Source: Serripes groenlandicus (lineage: Eukaryota; Mollusca; Bivalvia; Cardiida; Cardiidae). Taken from it: a DNA stretch of 64,000 nucleotides. Position 1 is the first letter of the stretch. Each line of letters opens with the position of its first letter. A program made the translations under genes and the position numbers. Location of the stretch: NCBI GenBank assembly GCA_031761405.1, contig JASEVX010000011.1, positions 18,335,106 through 18,399,105 on the forward strand, given 5' to 3'. Positions 13,001 through 21,785 of this stretch are shown in pieces. The notes below the pieces were generated by a model. The model had not been told where the DNA came from, ran no database searches, and saw only the letters and a program-made list of their open reading frames with translations.

Positions 13001-16000
13001 TCCCTCATTCTACAAATCTGCAGACGACGACTTTGAACATACTTTGTCAAAGAAAAAATCTCTATAATTGAATGGATAACCTATGACTAAAAGTGGAAAA
13101 CATTGTGGCAAAAGGAGAAATTGCTTGTTTTGAGCAATTTCTTCTTTTGTCACTATGTTTTCAAAAAGCAATCTGCTGCAGAGGCGTCAGAAAGCGTCTA
13201 TATGAGGGAAAGGGTTAAATCCCAATAATCCAAACACGATGACAGACGATACAGGTAAACCAACCTCAGGAGGTCTTTGGATGATTTCTTTCTCACTTAC
13301 AGGAAATCTGCAGCAGACGGCATTGAGAAAGTGTCTAGGCAAAAATATAGAAAATAAATTATTAAAAATCTCATCATGAAAGTTATCTACTGCAGATGTG
13401 TCAAATGGCATCTTTATACGGGAAATTGTTAATGATGTGTTTAGCCTGTTTCTGATCAAAAGCATTCTCCAGAACTTTCAATGATGCTTGGATGATTAGA
13501 TTCGAAAATGGGAAGAGCCCGATCAGACTGTTCAAGGTGCAGGCCTAACTTTTACTTCCCTGATTTCTCAGCGTCTGTTCTGGTGTTTCGCTGCTATATC
13601 ATCAATTTTGAAATTTTGGCAAAAGTCGTTTTGACCAGTGCTTTTTTTCTGCCACGAAAGGGCTGACGAGTCTATATGTGGAAGACAGCGGTGCAGGGGC
13701 AGAGTGTTTGCGTCTCATACCAAAGGTCCAGGGTTCTAATCCTGCAATGAGTGGGTGCTGCCTTTGAGATTTCTCCACACAAACGACGGGAGTACTGGTT
13801 ATGTCTCCAGGAAGCTGAGTGTTTATTTAATATAAGCTTAAAAAAAAAATATTAACAGTATTTAAGTCATATACTTGCACGTTTATCATGTCCTGACACA
13901 AGTGTATCAGTTGTAATGCATTTCTTAGCATAAAGAAGGAAAGCCACGTCTACCATTTCTTAACTCATTCCCACATACAACAAATCTGCAGGAGACGACT
14001 TTGAAAAACATAGCGACACAAACCTGAAAAGTCTCCATAAAAGATAGGCTTAATTGTTAGATAAAGTTGAAAACATTGTGGCCAAAGGAGAAATTGCTCA
14101 TCATGAGCAATTTCACCTTTGGCCACAATGTTTTCAAAAATCGTCTGCTGCTATTTCGTAAAAATGCATCTGCGTCTGGGAAGGGGTTAACCCTTTCCCT
14201 CATATAGACGCTTTCTGACGCCTCTGCAGCAGAGAAAGAAGACCACCCCTAACGTCATGAATAACGAGCAATTTCTCCTTTTGCCACAATGTTTTCCACT
14301 TTGAGTCATAGGTCATCAATTTAATTATAGAGATTTTCTATTTTTTGACAACATTTGTTCAAAGTCGTCTGCTGCAGAATTGTTGTATGAGGGAAAGGGT
14401 TAATACTGATAAAACACAGTAAGGCATTGACTCGGCTCCTATAGAGTACAAGCACAAAATAGCAGTTAACCCTTTCCCTCATACGACAATTCTGCAGCAG
14501 ACGACTTTGAACGTATTTTGTCAACACATAGAAAAAAATTGTTTGTGCAATTTCTTCTTTTGTCACTGTTTTCAAAAAGCTGTCTGCCTGCTGCAGAGGC
14601 GTCAGAAAGCGTTTATATGAGGGAAAGGGTTAACAAGATAAGGGGCTAATATTATTTTATTATTGTTTTATTATTTCAGTTAAATTACAGTGAATGAACA
14701 CTTAACTCTTTCCCACATACAACAAATCTGAAGCAGACAACTTTGAAAACAAATAGCCAAAAAAGAGGATAATAAATGAAAGAACACGTATTGAATAAAG
14801 TTGAAAACATTGTAGCAAAAAGGAGAAATTGCTAATTATGGGTAATTTATCCTTTTGCAACAATGTCTTAAAAAAGTTGTCTGCTGCAGAGGTGTCAGAC
14901 AGCGTCTGTTTGTGGTCTTAAGTCTTTGGTATATTTTGACCATGCTTTGAGGTGAAATCTCTAAGGGCTGTTCAAGGAAAAATTGTCTAGAGGGGAGGAA
15001 CAACGAGCTTTTTTTATTTGGTGGGTGGGGGGTATTTTGTAATTAAACTTTTCTTGGAGTGCCCAAAAAATAATTGAAATTTGATGGGTGACATCCTCAA
15101 AATTGCAGGTCGTTCCACCACTGGACCCCCCTCCTGACATAATATTTTCCTGGAACAGCCCTAACCATGACATTGAGTTGGTCATACAATTTTGTATATT
15201 ATAGACTGGCCGGCCAGAGAAAGAAGAGCACCCCTAACGACACGGATACTCAAGACAATGTCCCGCCCACTTGGCTTGGCGTGGATGGGGATCTGTCGGA
15301 TCATTGTCAACTAGTACACGTAGGGGGAACCTTAAACCTTTTTCACCGCAGCAGACGACATTTTGAAAACATTGAGGCGAAACTATGGAAATCTCTATAA
15401 ATGATAGTTGAATGATTGAATTAAGTTGAAAACATTGTGACGAAATGAGAAATTGCTCACAATGAATTTGATCAAGCCTTTGCCACGTAAAGATGCTTTC
15501 TGACCTTTTTACTGAGATATTTTAATAGTCGTCTGCTGCAGATTTGTTGTATGTGTAATTTATAAATTCCCCAATTGGTCACATAGGAATCCAAGAAGCT
15601 TCTCACAATTAGTTTTATTGTGTTATTGGGGTTTTACATGTTTTATTATTTAGTTATATCACGGCGACAGTGCATCTTATTGATGATCCCTGGGCTAGGA
15701 AATGTGCCTTGACCATTACCTTGGCAACGCAACTGGGGATGGAACCTGGGGCACCTGGTTCCAAATCCCCAACGCTAACTACTCAGTCAAGGCAAATTCC
15801 TCTGACAAACATTGACTTAGTGCATGGAAATGCAACTTCAATCTTTATTTTAAAGAATTTGCTTTGACCAAGTGTTAAGCATTTGGATATTGGACTGGGG
15901 TTCCCTGATTTATTCTTAAACCTTTCGCACATACAGCAAATCTGCAGTAGCCCACTTCGAAAACATGTTGTATAAAACACAAAAAATCTCTATAAATGAA

Positions 16001-19000
16001 ATAACGGCTAAAAAACGGGGGATTTTTACTTAAAAAAGTTGAAAACGTTTTGGCAAAAGGGGAAATTGCAAATTTTGATGGCAGATGTTGAGCAATTTCC
16101 CTTTTTGTCACAATGTTTTCAACCTTTTCAGCTTGACAATTTGAAGAGTATGAGAGCTATACTACTCATCCTGGTGTCGACGTTGGTTAAGGTTTTGCAT
16201 GCTAGTACTGAAGTACTACATATATTGCATTGAAACTTTCTACAACCCTACCCAACTATCACACCTATGTGGATTATCAAGTAAGAGAACTCTATCCTGA
16301 ATTGAATGCAAGTTATGGCCCTTTTTTATCTTAGAAATTATGGTTAAAGTTTTGCGTGCAACTAAATTAAAAGAGTCCATATCGCAGTATTTACTTATTG
16401 CATTGCATTGAAACTTAATACAACTCTACCCAACTATCATACCTATGTAGATTATGAAGTTAGATAAATCTATCCTGCATTTTATGCAAGTTATGGCCCT
16501 TTTTTTACTTGGAAATTCTGGTTAAAGTTTTGCACGCAACTAAATATCCAGTATTTACTTGATGCATTGCATTGAAACGTTATACAACCCTACCCAACTA
16601 TCACATATTATTAAGTTAGATAACACTATTCTGTGTTTTATGCAAGTTATGGCCCTTTTTCAAATTCAGGTGATCGATTTAAGGCCATCTTGGCCCTCTT
16701 GTTTAACTTAGAAATTCTGGTTAAAGTTTTGTGTGCAACTTAAATTAAGAGTCAATATCTCAGTATTTACTTGATGCATTACATTGAAACTTTCTACAAT
16801 GCTTCCCAACTACCACACCTTAAATAAGCGGTGGAATAGTCGAGCGCACTGTCCTCCGACAGTTCTTGTTTAATAAGTCTTCTTTTAATTATACAGTTTC
16901 CGTATTTTTGACTTAAGTTTTCAAAGTGGTCTGCAGCAGATTTGTTGTATGTGGGAAAGGGTGAGTAACAGAAGGTTTCAGGGATCTTCTGACCAATATT
17001 GTAGATTTGGGTCGTATTGCATGGATTGTATGGTGTTTTACGCCGCTTTCAACAATATTTATTGCTCAGTTATATCACAGCATTTCCTGGATAAGTTACC
17101 AGTACTACTGGTCCGTATATCCTGACACCGGCCAGTAAGTCGTATGGCTCACCCCGCAACCCTGAGCGCCAAGGGAGGCAAACATTACTACCATTTTTTA
17201 AAGTCTTTTGTATGATCCGGCTGTGGGGATCGGACCTGCACCCGAGGCAACGCTCTACCACTACACCAACGAGGCGGTCATATTACACAGAATGGCAGAC
17301 ATGCTTGTCTAAAAAGGAATCATGTCCTGCGTATACTAAATTATAGTTTGTCAACCACTTTGTTGATTGCCCTACACAATTATTAATGAGAACCATAGCC
17401 TCCTTTTAAATTGGATATGGATATTTAAAACCATTTCCCACATATACATGCTTTCTAACGCCTATGCAGCAAACGAATGATCAATTTCTCCATTTAACAC
17501 AATGATTTCAACTCTTTTCAATGATAAAGAGATTTTCTATATTTTGGACCTCATAGTTTCAAAGTCATCTGCTGCAGAAACATTATATGTGGGAAAGGGT
17601 TGAAGGTGAAGTCCCTATAATGAATCAGGGAATTACCTGAAGCAATTTACCATTTCACACCTATACATGCATTTAGACGCATCTGCAGCAGAGGACTCTT
17701 TAAAATCATTATGACAAAAGGCGAACTTGCTTAAAACGAGAATTTCTCCTTTTGCCACAGAGATTTCCATATTTTTTTACTAAATGTCTTCAAAGTTGTC
17801 TGCTGCAGATTTGCTATATGTGGGAAAGGGTTAACCTTTACTTAACCTGTGTTAGTGAAGGGAAAGGCACTACTCACTTCATAATACTGTCTTTATGAAA
17901 ATTTAATTTATAACCATTTCCCACTTACAGCAAACCTGCAGCAGATGTCTTCGAAAGCATGTTGTCAAAAACACGGAAAATCTCTATAAATGAAGGTTTA
18001 TTTACTGGAAAATGCCGAAAGGGAAACTTGCTTTTTTGGAACAATAGCTCCTTTTGACATCATGTCTCCAAGAGTTGTCTGCTGCAGAGTGGGAAAAGGG
18101 TTAATGAAAATATGATTACAGTGGCGCATCAATATTATTATATTTTGTATATATGATGTATAGATTATCTTGCTATCAACCATGCACTGTGGTATGTCCA
18201 GCAATGATGCAAAGATTTGATTTTATAATACCACAGCTACTTTTTTTATACAGGTTGATAAGAGAAGGTCTCGAGTAGAGTATTCAGATATAGAGAACTT
18301 GTTCTTTGAGAGCATGCCCAATACTTTCTCAATAACATCAATAGAGAGGGTGGAAAATGGAGATCTTTGGTTGTCATACATTAGGTACGTGGACATTTTC
18401 TTCTTTCTTTTGAATAAAAGTAAATCCTGAGTTCAATTAACCCTTTCCCTCATACCACAATCTCCAGCAGACGACTTTGAAAACATACCTGAAAACATTT
18501 GGGAACTCCCTTTAAATGAAAGTACAATAATTGAATAGAGTTGAAAACACGGTGACGAAAAGAGGAATTGTTCAAAAAGTTATCTGCAGCAGAGGCGTCA
18601 GAAATAATTTGTATGTGGGAAAGTGTTATTAAAGTTAACACATTTGTACATGATCAGTCCCGGATTGTATTTTTGTTTACCTAACAGTGTATTCAAACTT
18701 ATTTAACACAGTATTTGTTAGGTTGTTGTTAGTTTTGATAGTGTATTCAGTTTTACTTAACCCTTTCCCCCATACGACAATTCTGCAGCAGACGACTTTG
18801 AACATATTTTGTAAAAAAGTAGAAAATCTCTATAATTGAATGGATAACCTATGACTAAAAGTGGAAAATATTTTGTCACTATGTTTTCAAATAGCCTTCT
18901 GCTGCAGAGGCGTCAGAAAGCGTCTATATCAGGGAAAGGGTTAACAGAATTCTAAGGTCATTGTTATTTCTGACAGTTTATTATTCAGATTTATTTAACA

Positions 19001-21058
19001 CAGTACTTGTAAGGTCATTGTTAGTTCTGTTGTTAGTTCTGACAGATGATTTTTAACAAAATGTTAGCAAAACAGCAAACAACTGTTCAAATAACAACCA
19101 AAGGCCTTACACTTTGTTATTATAATCTGAATAAATCCCTTCCTTTTATGCTTTTCAATTAAATTAACTACTTCCTTGACCCTTTCTAACGTATGTCAAA
19201 TCCCTCAAAGAACCACTTTATAATCATCTGATAAGAAATATAGAAAATCACTAAAAAAAAGTAGTTTTATTGAAGGAAGTTAACCCTTTCCCTCATATAG
19301 ACGTTTTAGAGGTTGGAAAATGCATATATTTGGGGAAGCGTCAATAATGAGAAATGTGTACATCTATTTCTATTAGTAAGCAGAGAAAAATGAAGAAAAG
19401 GAACCCTGGGAAGGAAGTAAACGAGTTGAAGCTGTTTCACGGAACGTCGAGTGAATTCTACCAAGCCATTTGTCGTCAAGGCTTCGACTTTCGTTTGTCA
19501 GGAACATCTACAGGTTTGTTTACGACAATTCATCCCATCACTTACTTTTTGTGTCACCCTGCGTAGCATGGTAGGCACTTAGGGATTACTTTTTTTTTTG
19601 TCCAGCGTCTCTCCGTCCGTCTGTCCATCCGTCTGTCAGTCCGTCTGTCTGTCCGTCACACTTTCAATGAGCAGGTGCAGGTGACACACGTGCACCGCGG
19701 AGCACTCCATTCTAGTTTTATTTCATTGATATATTTGCATTTTGATACCATTTAATATTCAGTTTTCAAAGAAGGGTGAGACATCCTCAGTTCGATATTT
19801 TAATTGTTAGTCATTGGTTTAGTACAAACATTCTTTTACACATTTCTGTTAACCCTTTCCCTCATACGACAATTCTGCAGCAGACGACTTTGAACATGTT
19901 TTTGTCAAAAAAAAAAATGGAAAATCTCAATAATTGAATGGATAACATAGGACTTAAAGTGGAAAGCATAGTGGCAAAAGGAGAAATTGCACGTTTTGTG
20001 TAATTTCTTCTTTTGTCACTATCTTTTCAAAAAGCTGTCTGCTGCAGAGGCATCAGAAAGCGTCTATATGAGGGAAAGGGTTAAATAGGGGATCACAATT
20101 CAACAAATATACTTTTTAAGTAACATGTTCTACAATGAAAGACTTAAAACTACATTTACAAACAATATAGACCAAGACAGCCTGCAATATTTGCTTCTCT
20201 TTTTTTTCGATTTGCAGCAAATCCATTAATTTTGTAAGATATCATTAACACTTTCCCACATATACGGAGGAATTTTCACAGGATCTGCAACAGAAGAAAT
20301 CGTAACGAAAAATGTCTACATTGGTGCCACAACGTTTTCAACAATCAATGATTCTATTTATAGAGATTTTCAATATTTTCAAAGTTGTCTGCTAAAGGTA
20401 TGTTGTATATGGAATAGGTTTATCGCTTTCGCTCATACCAACAAATCTGCAGCAGACAACTTTGAAAACATACCCTAACAAATTTGAAATTTCCTTTAAG
20501 GTACTAACTCCCCCATATTCCTCTTCTCATTCGCCCATGAATGTTTTGTTGCCTACAAGATATGTTATTACGACATATGTAAATGAAAGAACAATAATTG
20601 AATAGAGTTGAAAACATGGTGACAAAAGAAGAAATTGCTTTCAAACTGATTCAGAAAGCCACCTGCTGCAGAGGCATCAGAAGGGTCTATATGAGGGAAA
20701 GGGTTCAATGTGATACCAGTTAGCAGAAATAAAGCAGGTTAAGCGTTAAAAGTTATTGTTTCTATTTACAGGCTCTTTATATGGGAAAGGAAGCTACTTT
20801 GCGAAGACAGCCAAGTATTCTGATGCCTATGCCAAATCATCTGAGAGAATTATCTTTGTTGTACGCGTTCTGATAGGAGAGTACACAGAGGGTAAATCCC
20901 GATATGTCCGACCACCGAGTAAAGATCTATCAAACCCTTGTAGCGATCTGTATGATTCATGTGTAGACAGTGTTGAAAATCCAAAAATATTTGTTATTTT
21001 TGACAATAGTGGGCAGGTCTACCCCGAGTATGTGATAAAATATACGAATACAATGTAA
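355..21058 (+). CDS. PARP12: PARP12/ZAP-like CCCH zinc-finger, WWE and PARP-catalytic protein (12 exons)
   Basis: Predicted mono-ADP-ribosyltransferase of the PARP12/PARP13 (ZC3HAV1) group, whose vertebrate members bind RNA and act in antiviral and stress responses. Exons by my splice reading: 355-1097, 3377-3423, 4253-4324, 5976-6044, 7952-7996, 9739-9988, 12133-12304, 12740-12954, 15205-15319, 18254-18384, 19377-19513, 20772-21058. Together they make 2283 nt, or 760 codons plus stop, and all phases join. Order of domains: N-terminal winged-helix-like segment (about 12-60), four CCCH fingers (79-198), a linker of small exons, a degenerate fifth finger plus WWE1 (about 335-440), WWE2 (about 445-530), and the PARP fold (about 575-760). 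His641 (FHGTS) and Tyr674 (GKGSYF) are present, so unlike human PARP13 the NAD site looks intact. The third triad position lies in YPEYVI near the end, a form seen in mono-transferases. Human PARP12 has 701 residues. Orthology to PARP12 as opposed to other members is an inference; exons 3 and 5 are the least certain. Confidence 0.85.
1168..1530 (+). repeat. interspersed repeat, copy 1 (intron 1)
   Basis: About 360 bp, clearly related (roughly 70 percent by eye) to the reverse complement of 8803-9176. Shared landmarks: GCTACCTGCCCAAAA, TCTGTTCCTA, TTACACATA and ATTGTTTATCTTGCTAAT. Family not named. Confidence 0.6.
1624..1849 (-). mobile_element. TTAA-ended MITE copy (intron 1)
   Basis: Non-autonomous element of about 230 bp. 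Ends are TTAACCCTTTCCCTCATA and its complement (the left end here is slightly eroded). Inside are CTGCAGCAGAC arms and a central palindrome in which GGCAAAAGGAGAAATTGC faces its complement. No coding capacity. The TTAA ends fit a piggyBac-like mover; this is an inference. Confidence 0.8.
2703..2905 (+). mobile_element. degenerate MITE copy (intron 1)
   Basis: Same family, diverged: TTAATCCTTTTCCACGTAC at the left end and GGAAAGGGTTAA at the right. A further eroded copy follows at about 2945-3147. Confidence 0.6.
3377..3423 (+). CDS. PARP12: exon 2: short linker
   Basis: 47 nt between TTTTACAG and GTTTGT, entered in phase 2 and left in phase 1. It joins exon 1 without a stop and encodes LRQLSLNDVNVTQRP. 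A MITE starts 22 bases downstream. No domain is visible. Confidence 0.65.
3446..3675 (+). mobile_element. near full-length MITE copy (intron 2)
   Basis: TTAA at both ends, full arms and central palindrome. A second, more diverged copy follows at about 3699-3913. Confidence 0.85.
4253..4324 (+). CDS. PARP12: exon 3: linker (tentative)
   Basis: 72 nt after AATTCCAG, phase 1 to phase 1, encoding NRNPPGRMSRAASVCNVS and a few more residues. The donor GTTAGA is weak. It is supported by the phase and by its likeness to exon 5 (N-x-GRM-x-R). It may be an alternative cassette. Confidence 0.5.
5205..5455. mobile_element. foldback element (intron 3)
   Basis: GCCGTGCCGCGAGAATACCA at the left faces TGGTTTTCTCGCGGGATGGC at the right, with GACCTGGATCAG against its complement further in. 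Same family as 43974-44230 and 49660-49916. An open frame inside it is not a gene. Confidence 0.6.
5547..5775 (-). mobile_element. diverged MITE copy (intron 3)
   Basis: Left end TTAACCATTTTCCTCATATA, central palindrome present, right end decayed to TTTGAAAATCTTAA. Confidence 0.6.
5976..6044 (+). CDS. PARP12: exon 4: linker
   Basis: 69 nt between ATTTTCAG and GTACTT, phase 1 to phase 1, encoding QEQESTRNIPMSYQGARPK and TTA. A MITE end (GGGAAAGGGTTAA) lies about 20 bases upstream of the acceptor. Confidence 0.65.
6115..6345 (-). mobile_element. full-length MITE copy (intron 4)
   Basis: TTAA at both ends with perfect 18-bp terminal repeats. Very close to the copies at 1624 and 14187. Confidence 0.85.
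6346..6575. repeat. 17-bp minisatellite within a GTTTAAAGACCA element
   Basis: About eight units of GGTCTTTGTTCACAGGT, preceded by CCTGTGTTTAAAGACCACCC in two copies. The flanks match the palindromic element at 56844-57022, so the minisatellite probably grew from one arm of such an element. Confidence 0.7.
6720..7740. repeat. compound tandem repeat including MITE halves (intron 4)
   Basis: Units of about 130 bp (landmarks AGGTCTTGAATTTCACCTTG and AACCAATATGAGCTATGAAT), three in a row to 7080. They are then interleaved with a segment bearing a MITE left half (ATTAACCTTTTCCTGTACAT, AAATCTGCAGCA) repeated at about 7135, 7465 and 7680. The last MITE half continues as a copy to about 7905. Confidence 0.7.
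7952..7996 (+). CDS. PARP12: exon 5: 15-codon microexon
   Basis: 45 nt between ATCTTGTAG and GTAAGT, phase 1 to phase 1, encoding NKTIQGRMGRGISG. Both splice sites are strong. A diverged, inverted copy of this exon with its flanking intron sits inside a MITE at 20500-20580. Confidence 0.65.
8136..8348 (+). mobile_element. diverged MITE copy (intron 5)
   Basis: Start GAATCCTTTCCCACAAACAA, central palindrome GCCAATGGAGAGATTGCTCA, end GTCTACAAGAGAA. A solo MITE end of about 30 bp lies at 8007-8036. Confidence 0.6.
8379..8606 (+). mobile_element. full-length MITE copy (intron 5)
   Basis: CTAAACCCTTTCCCTCATAC to ATGAGGGAAAGGGTTAA. Only the left TTAA is altered. Confidence 0.8.
8803..9176 (-). 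repeat. interspersed repeat, copy 2 (intron 5)
   Basis: Opposite-strand copy of the 1168-1530 repeat. The two bracket exons 2-5. Confidence 0.6.
9739..9988 (+). CDS. PARP12: exon 6: fifth zinc finger and start of WWE1
   Basis: 250 nt between ATTTTAG and GTGAGA, phase 1 to 2. It encodes a CCCH-like finger (ICLYNLCGRCLFNNGCFNVH) followed by LPYQW and the first WWE strands (QWMEF). This finger-then-WWE order is that of the ZAP/PARP12 central domain, which in ZAP binds poly-ADP-ribose. Confidence 0.8.
10725..10990 (-). mobile_element. tRNA-derived SINE (intron 6)
   Basis: On the minus strand it begins with a tRNA-like head containing GTAGAGCGCCC and the B-box-like GCAGGTTTGATCCCG. It is closely related to 17030-17285, both ending in GTGATATAACTGA and CAGTAGTAC motifs. 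An open frame across it is not a gene. Confidence 0.65.
11928..12048 (-). mobile_element. internally deleted MITE copy (intron 6)
   Basis: Left end ACCTTTCCCTCATATAGACA through GAAATTGCTC, then straight to TCGTATGTTGGAAAGGGTTAA. Confidence 0.65.
12133..12304 (+). CDS. PARP12: exon 7: end of WWE1, start of WWE2
   Basis: 172 nt after TTTTTTAG, before GTGAGT, phase 2 to 0. WWE1 closes with VNFKTMTAKAGHYEIKRLST; WWE2 opens with IWKWHWKDQMGNWKEYG, carrying the family's W-x-W-x2-D and W-x-E-Y pattern. Confidence 0.85.
12461..12756. repeat. 166-bp-period duplication of a MITE half plus the exon 8 acceptor
   Basis: 12461-12590 and 12627-12756 are near-identical. Each contains a MITE right half, the sequence CTCTTGTTTGATTGTTTCAG and the first exon bases GGTGATCACGGATA. 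The second is the real exon 8 boundary; the first is a decoy. Confidence 0.8.
12740..12954 (+). CDS. PARP12: exon 8: rest of WWE2 and basic linker
   Basis: 215 nt between TTGTTTCAG and GTACCA, phase 0 to 2. It encodes the second half of WWE2 (EYILDFQKMVQSNIHY) and the RRPEF linker typical of PARP12. A duplicated false copy of its acceptor lies 166 bases upstream. Confidence 0.85.
12998..13218 (+). mobile_element. MITE copy (intron 8)
   Basis: Left end CTTTCCCTCATTCTAC, right end TATGAGGGAAAGGGTTAA. A more decayed copy follows at about 13290-13432. Confidence 0.75.
13680..13835 (+). mobile_element. tRNA-derived SINE with shared 3' domain
   Basis: B-box-like CCAGGGTTCTAATCCTGC followed by CACACAAACGACGGGAGTAC and CTCCAGGAAGC, the same tail as the SINEs at 34262-34570. 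Confidence 0.65.
13970..14190 (+). mobile_element. MITE copy, left member of an abutting pair
   Basis: TTAACTCATTCCCACATACA to GGGAAGGGGTTAA. Its right TTAA is also the left TTAA of the next element. Confidence 0.8.
14187..14403 (-). mobile_element. MITE copy carrying a piece of exon 9
   Basis: TTAA at both ends. Between GCCTCTGCAGCAG and CGAGCAATTTCTCC the usual arm is replaced by a segment. Bases 14230-14254 match 15215-15239 of exon 9 with one mismatch in 25. Confidence 0.75.
14466..14633 (+). mobile_element. MITE copy with internal deletion (intron 8)
   Basis: Intact TTAA ends and termini; part of the left arm and the left half of the centre are missing. Another copy with eroded ends follows at about 14701-14920. 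Confidence 0.75.
15205..15319 (+). CDS. PARP12: exon 9: entry to the PARP domain
   Basis: 115 nt after TATTATAG, before GTAGGG, phase 2 to 0. It encodes RKKSTPNDTDTQDNVPPTW and ends CQLVH, which joins VDKRRSRVEYSDI of exon 10 as expected for the start of the catalytic domain. A donor six bases earlier (GTACAC) would also keep frame. A 25-bp piece of this exon recurs in the MITE at 14187-14403. Confidence 0.75.
15335..16130. mobile_element. two degenerate MITE copies (intron 9)
   Basis: About 15335-15556 and about 15918-16125. Both keep the CTGCAG arms and the central GGCAAAAG(G)GGAAATTGC palindrome; ends are eroded. The sequence between them shows no exon. Confidence 0.6.
16140..16850. repeat. 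tandem repeat, units of about 180 bp (intron 9)
   Basis: Three to four units sharing TGCAAGTTATGGCCCTTTTT, GGTTAAAGTTTTGC and GCATTGAAACTTTCTACAA. Confidence 0.75.
17030..17285 (-). mobile_element. tRNA-derived SINE (intron 9)
   Basis: Minus-strand tRNA-like head (GTAGTGGTAGAGCGTTGCC, then GCAGGTCCGATCCCC) at the right end, body shared with 10725-10990. Confidence 0.7.
17430..18104. mobile_element. three diverged MITE copies (intron 9)
   Basis: About 17430-17602, 17650-17834 and 17913-18104, each with CTGCAGCAGA arms and a GTGGGAAA(A)GGGTT right end of the CATACA/TATGTGGG subfamily. Confidence 0.65.
18254..18384 (+). CDS. PARP12: exon 10: PARP domain, helix and first strands
   Basis: 131 nt between TTATACAG and GTACGT, phase 0 to 2. 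Encodes VEYSDIENLFFESMPNTF and SITSIERVEN, matching the conserved start of PARP12-type catalytic domains. Confidence 0.85.
18437..18630 (+). mobile_element. MITE copy (intron 10)
   Basis: TTAACCCTTTCCCTCATACC start; the right end is decayed to GTGGGAAAGTGTTA. Confidence 0.7.
18757..18944 (+). mobile_element. MITE copy with short central deletion (intron 10)
   Basis: TTAA at both ends; the left half of the central palindrome is lost. A fragment with only a left end lies at 19281-19310. Confidence 0.8.
19377..19513 (+). CDS. PARP12: exon 11: PARP domain with the catalytic histidine
   Basis: 137 nt between TCTATTAG and GTTTGT, phase 2 to 1. It contains ELKLFHGTSSEFYQAIC; the His of HGTS is the first residue of the NAD-binding triad. 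Confidence 0.9.
19849..20084 (+). mobile_element. full-length MITE copy (intron 11)
   Basis: TTAA at both ends, all arms and central palindrome present. Confidence 0.85.
20240..20420 (-). mobile_element. degenerate MITE copy (intron 11)
   Basis: CACTTTCCCACATATAC left end, AAGTTGTCTGCT right arm; ends eroded. Confidence 0.55.
20421..20706 (+). mobile_element. MITE copy carrying an inverted copy of exon 5 (intron 11)
   Basis: MITE arms run GCTTTCGCTCATACCAAC to TTTCCTTTAA and resume at AAATGAAAGAACAATAATTG. The roughly 81 bases between (20500-20580) are the reverse complement of a diverged copy of exon 5 and its flanking intron. Confidence 0.8.
20772..21058 (+). CDS. PARP12: exon 12: PARP domain C-terminus, catalytic tyrosine, stop
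   Basis: 287 nt after ATTTACAG, ending in TAA at 21056-21058. It contains YGKGSYFAKTAKYSDAYA (catalytic Tyr) and the closing strand VYPEYVIKY. The segment VRVLIGEYTEGKSRY is the usual core strand before the acceptor loop. Confidence 0.9.
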
Positions 21059-21202
21059 ACCTAGACTTCCAGTTCCTGAAAAAGGTCAAAGGTCAGGTCC
21101 GGTCATATAGATCTGGTATAGAAAAAAAAAGTTCTTTAATTTATGATTATATTTTTAGTTGTTTTTTGTACATTGCTATGTACTTGATTTTTGTTTTTCT
21201 TT

Positions 21203-21335
21203 TAACCCTTTTCCACATATATATTAATCTGCAGCAGACAATTTTTAAAAACTAATGAAAGTATTATTATTGAATAGAGTGTGGCATTTTGTCACAATGT
21301 TTATAAAGTCTCTACTGCGGATTGGAAAGTGTTAA
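21203..21335 (+). mobile_element. decayed MITE in the 3' flank
   Basis: TTAACCCTTTTCCACATATA start, CTGCAGCAGACAA arm, truncated right end GGAAAGTGTTAA. Confidence 0.6.
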
Positions 21336-21458
21336 CCAAATGTATAATTATCAGATAGCGTGTATACATCTTTTTGGTTGATTTTTTTTCAATCCGTTTC
21401 CCGTTGCAAGATAATCTGAAGAAAAAATATGTTCATTTTATTTATATAGTCGCCAATC

Positions 21459-21464
21459 AATAAA
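21459..21464 (+). promoter_or_regulatory. candidate poly(A) signal for the PARP12-like gene
   Basis: AATAAA about 400 bases past the stop codon. A decayed MITE (about 21203-21335) lies between, so it would be part of the 3' UTR if this signal is used. Confidence 0.4.
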
Positions 21465-21785
21465 ACTTTACCCACCCTTTACAGGCCAGGGTTAGTACTA
21501 GGGATTGGCGAGCTGTAAATTCCTGTGCAATCAAGTATTTATATGATGTATTCTTGCCTTCTTGCAAAGGGAGGTAGTTATTTCTATATATGAAAATTAA
21601 TATTATTTAAAAACACAAAGATTTTGTTCCAACGACCGTCACTTTATAACAAAAATAATCTGAATTAAACAACAAACAGCAGGACCTATACAATGATCTT
21701 TGTACAAAATGTATGTGACATTTGGTAGTTCAAGAGACACAATTTACATGTTTATTTATATTAGATTTCAATGTTTGTGGTGTTT

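Noticed and set aside
13680..13760. tRNA gene
   Set aside because: Only the B-box half is tRNA-like and the sequence continues into the SINE tail shared with 34262-34570.
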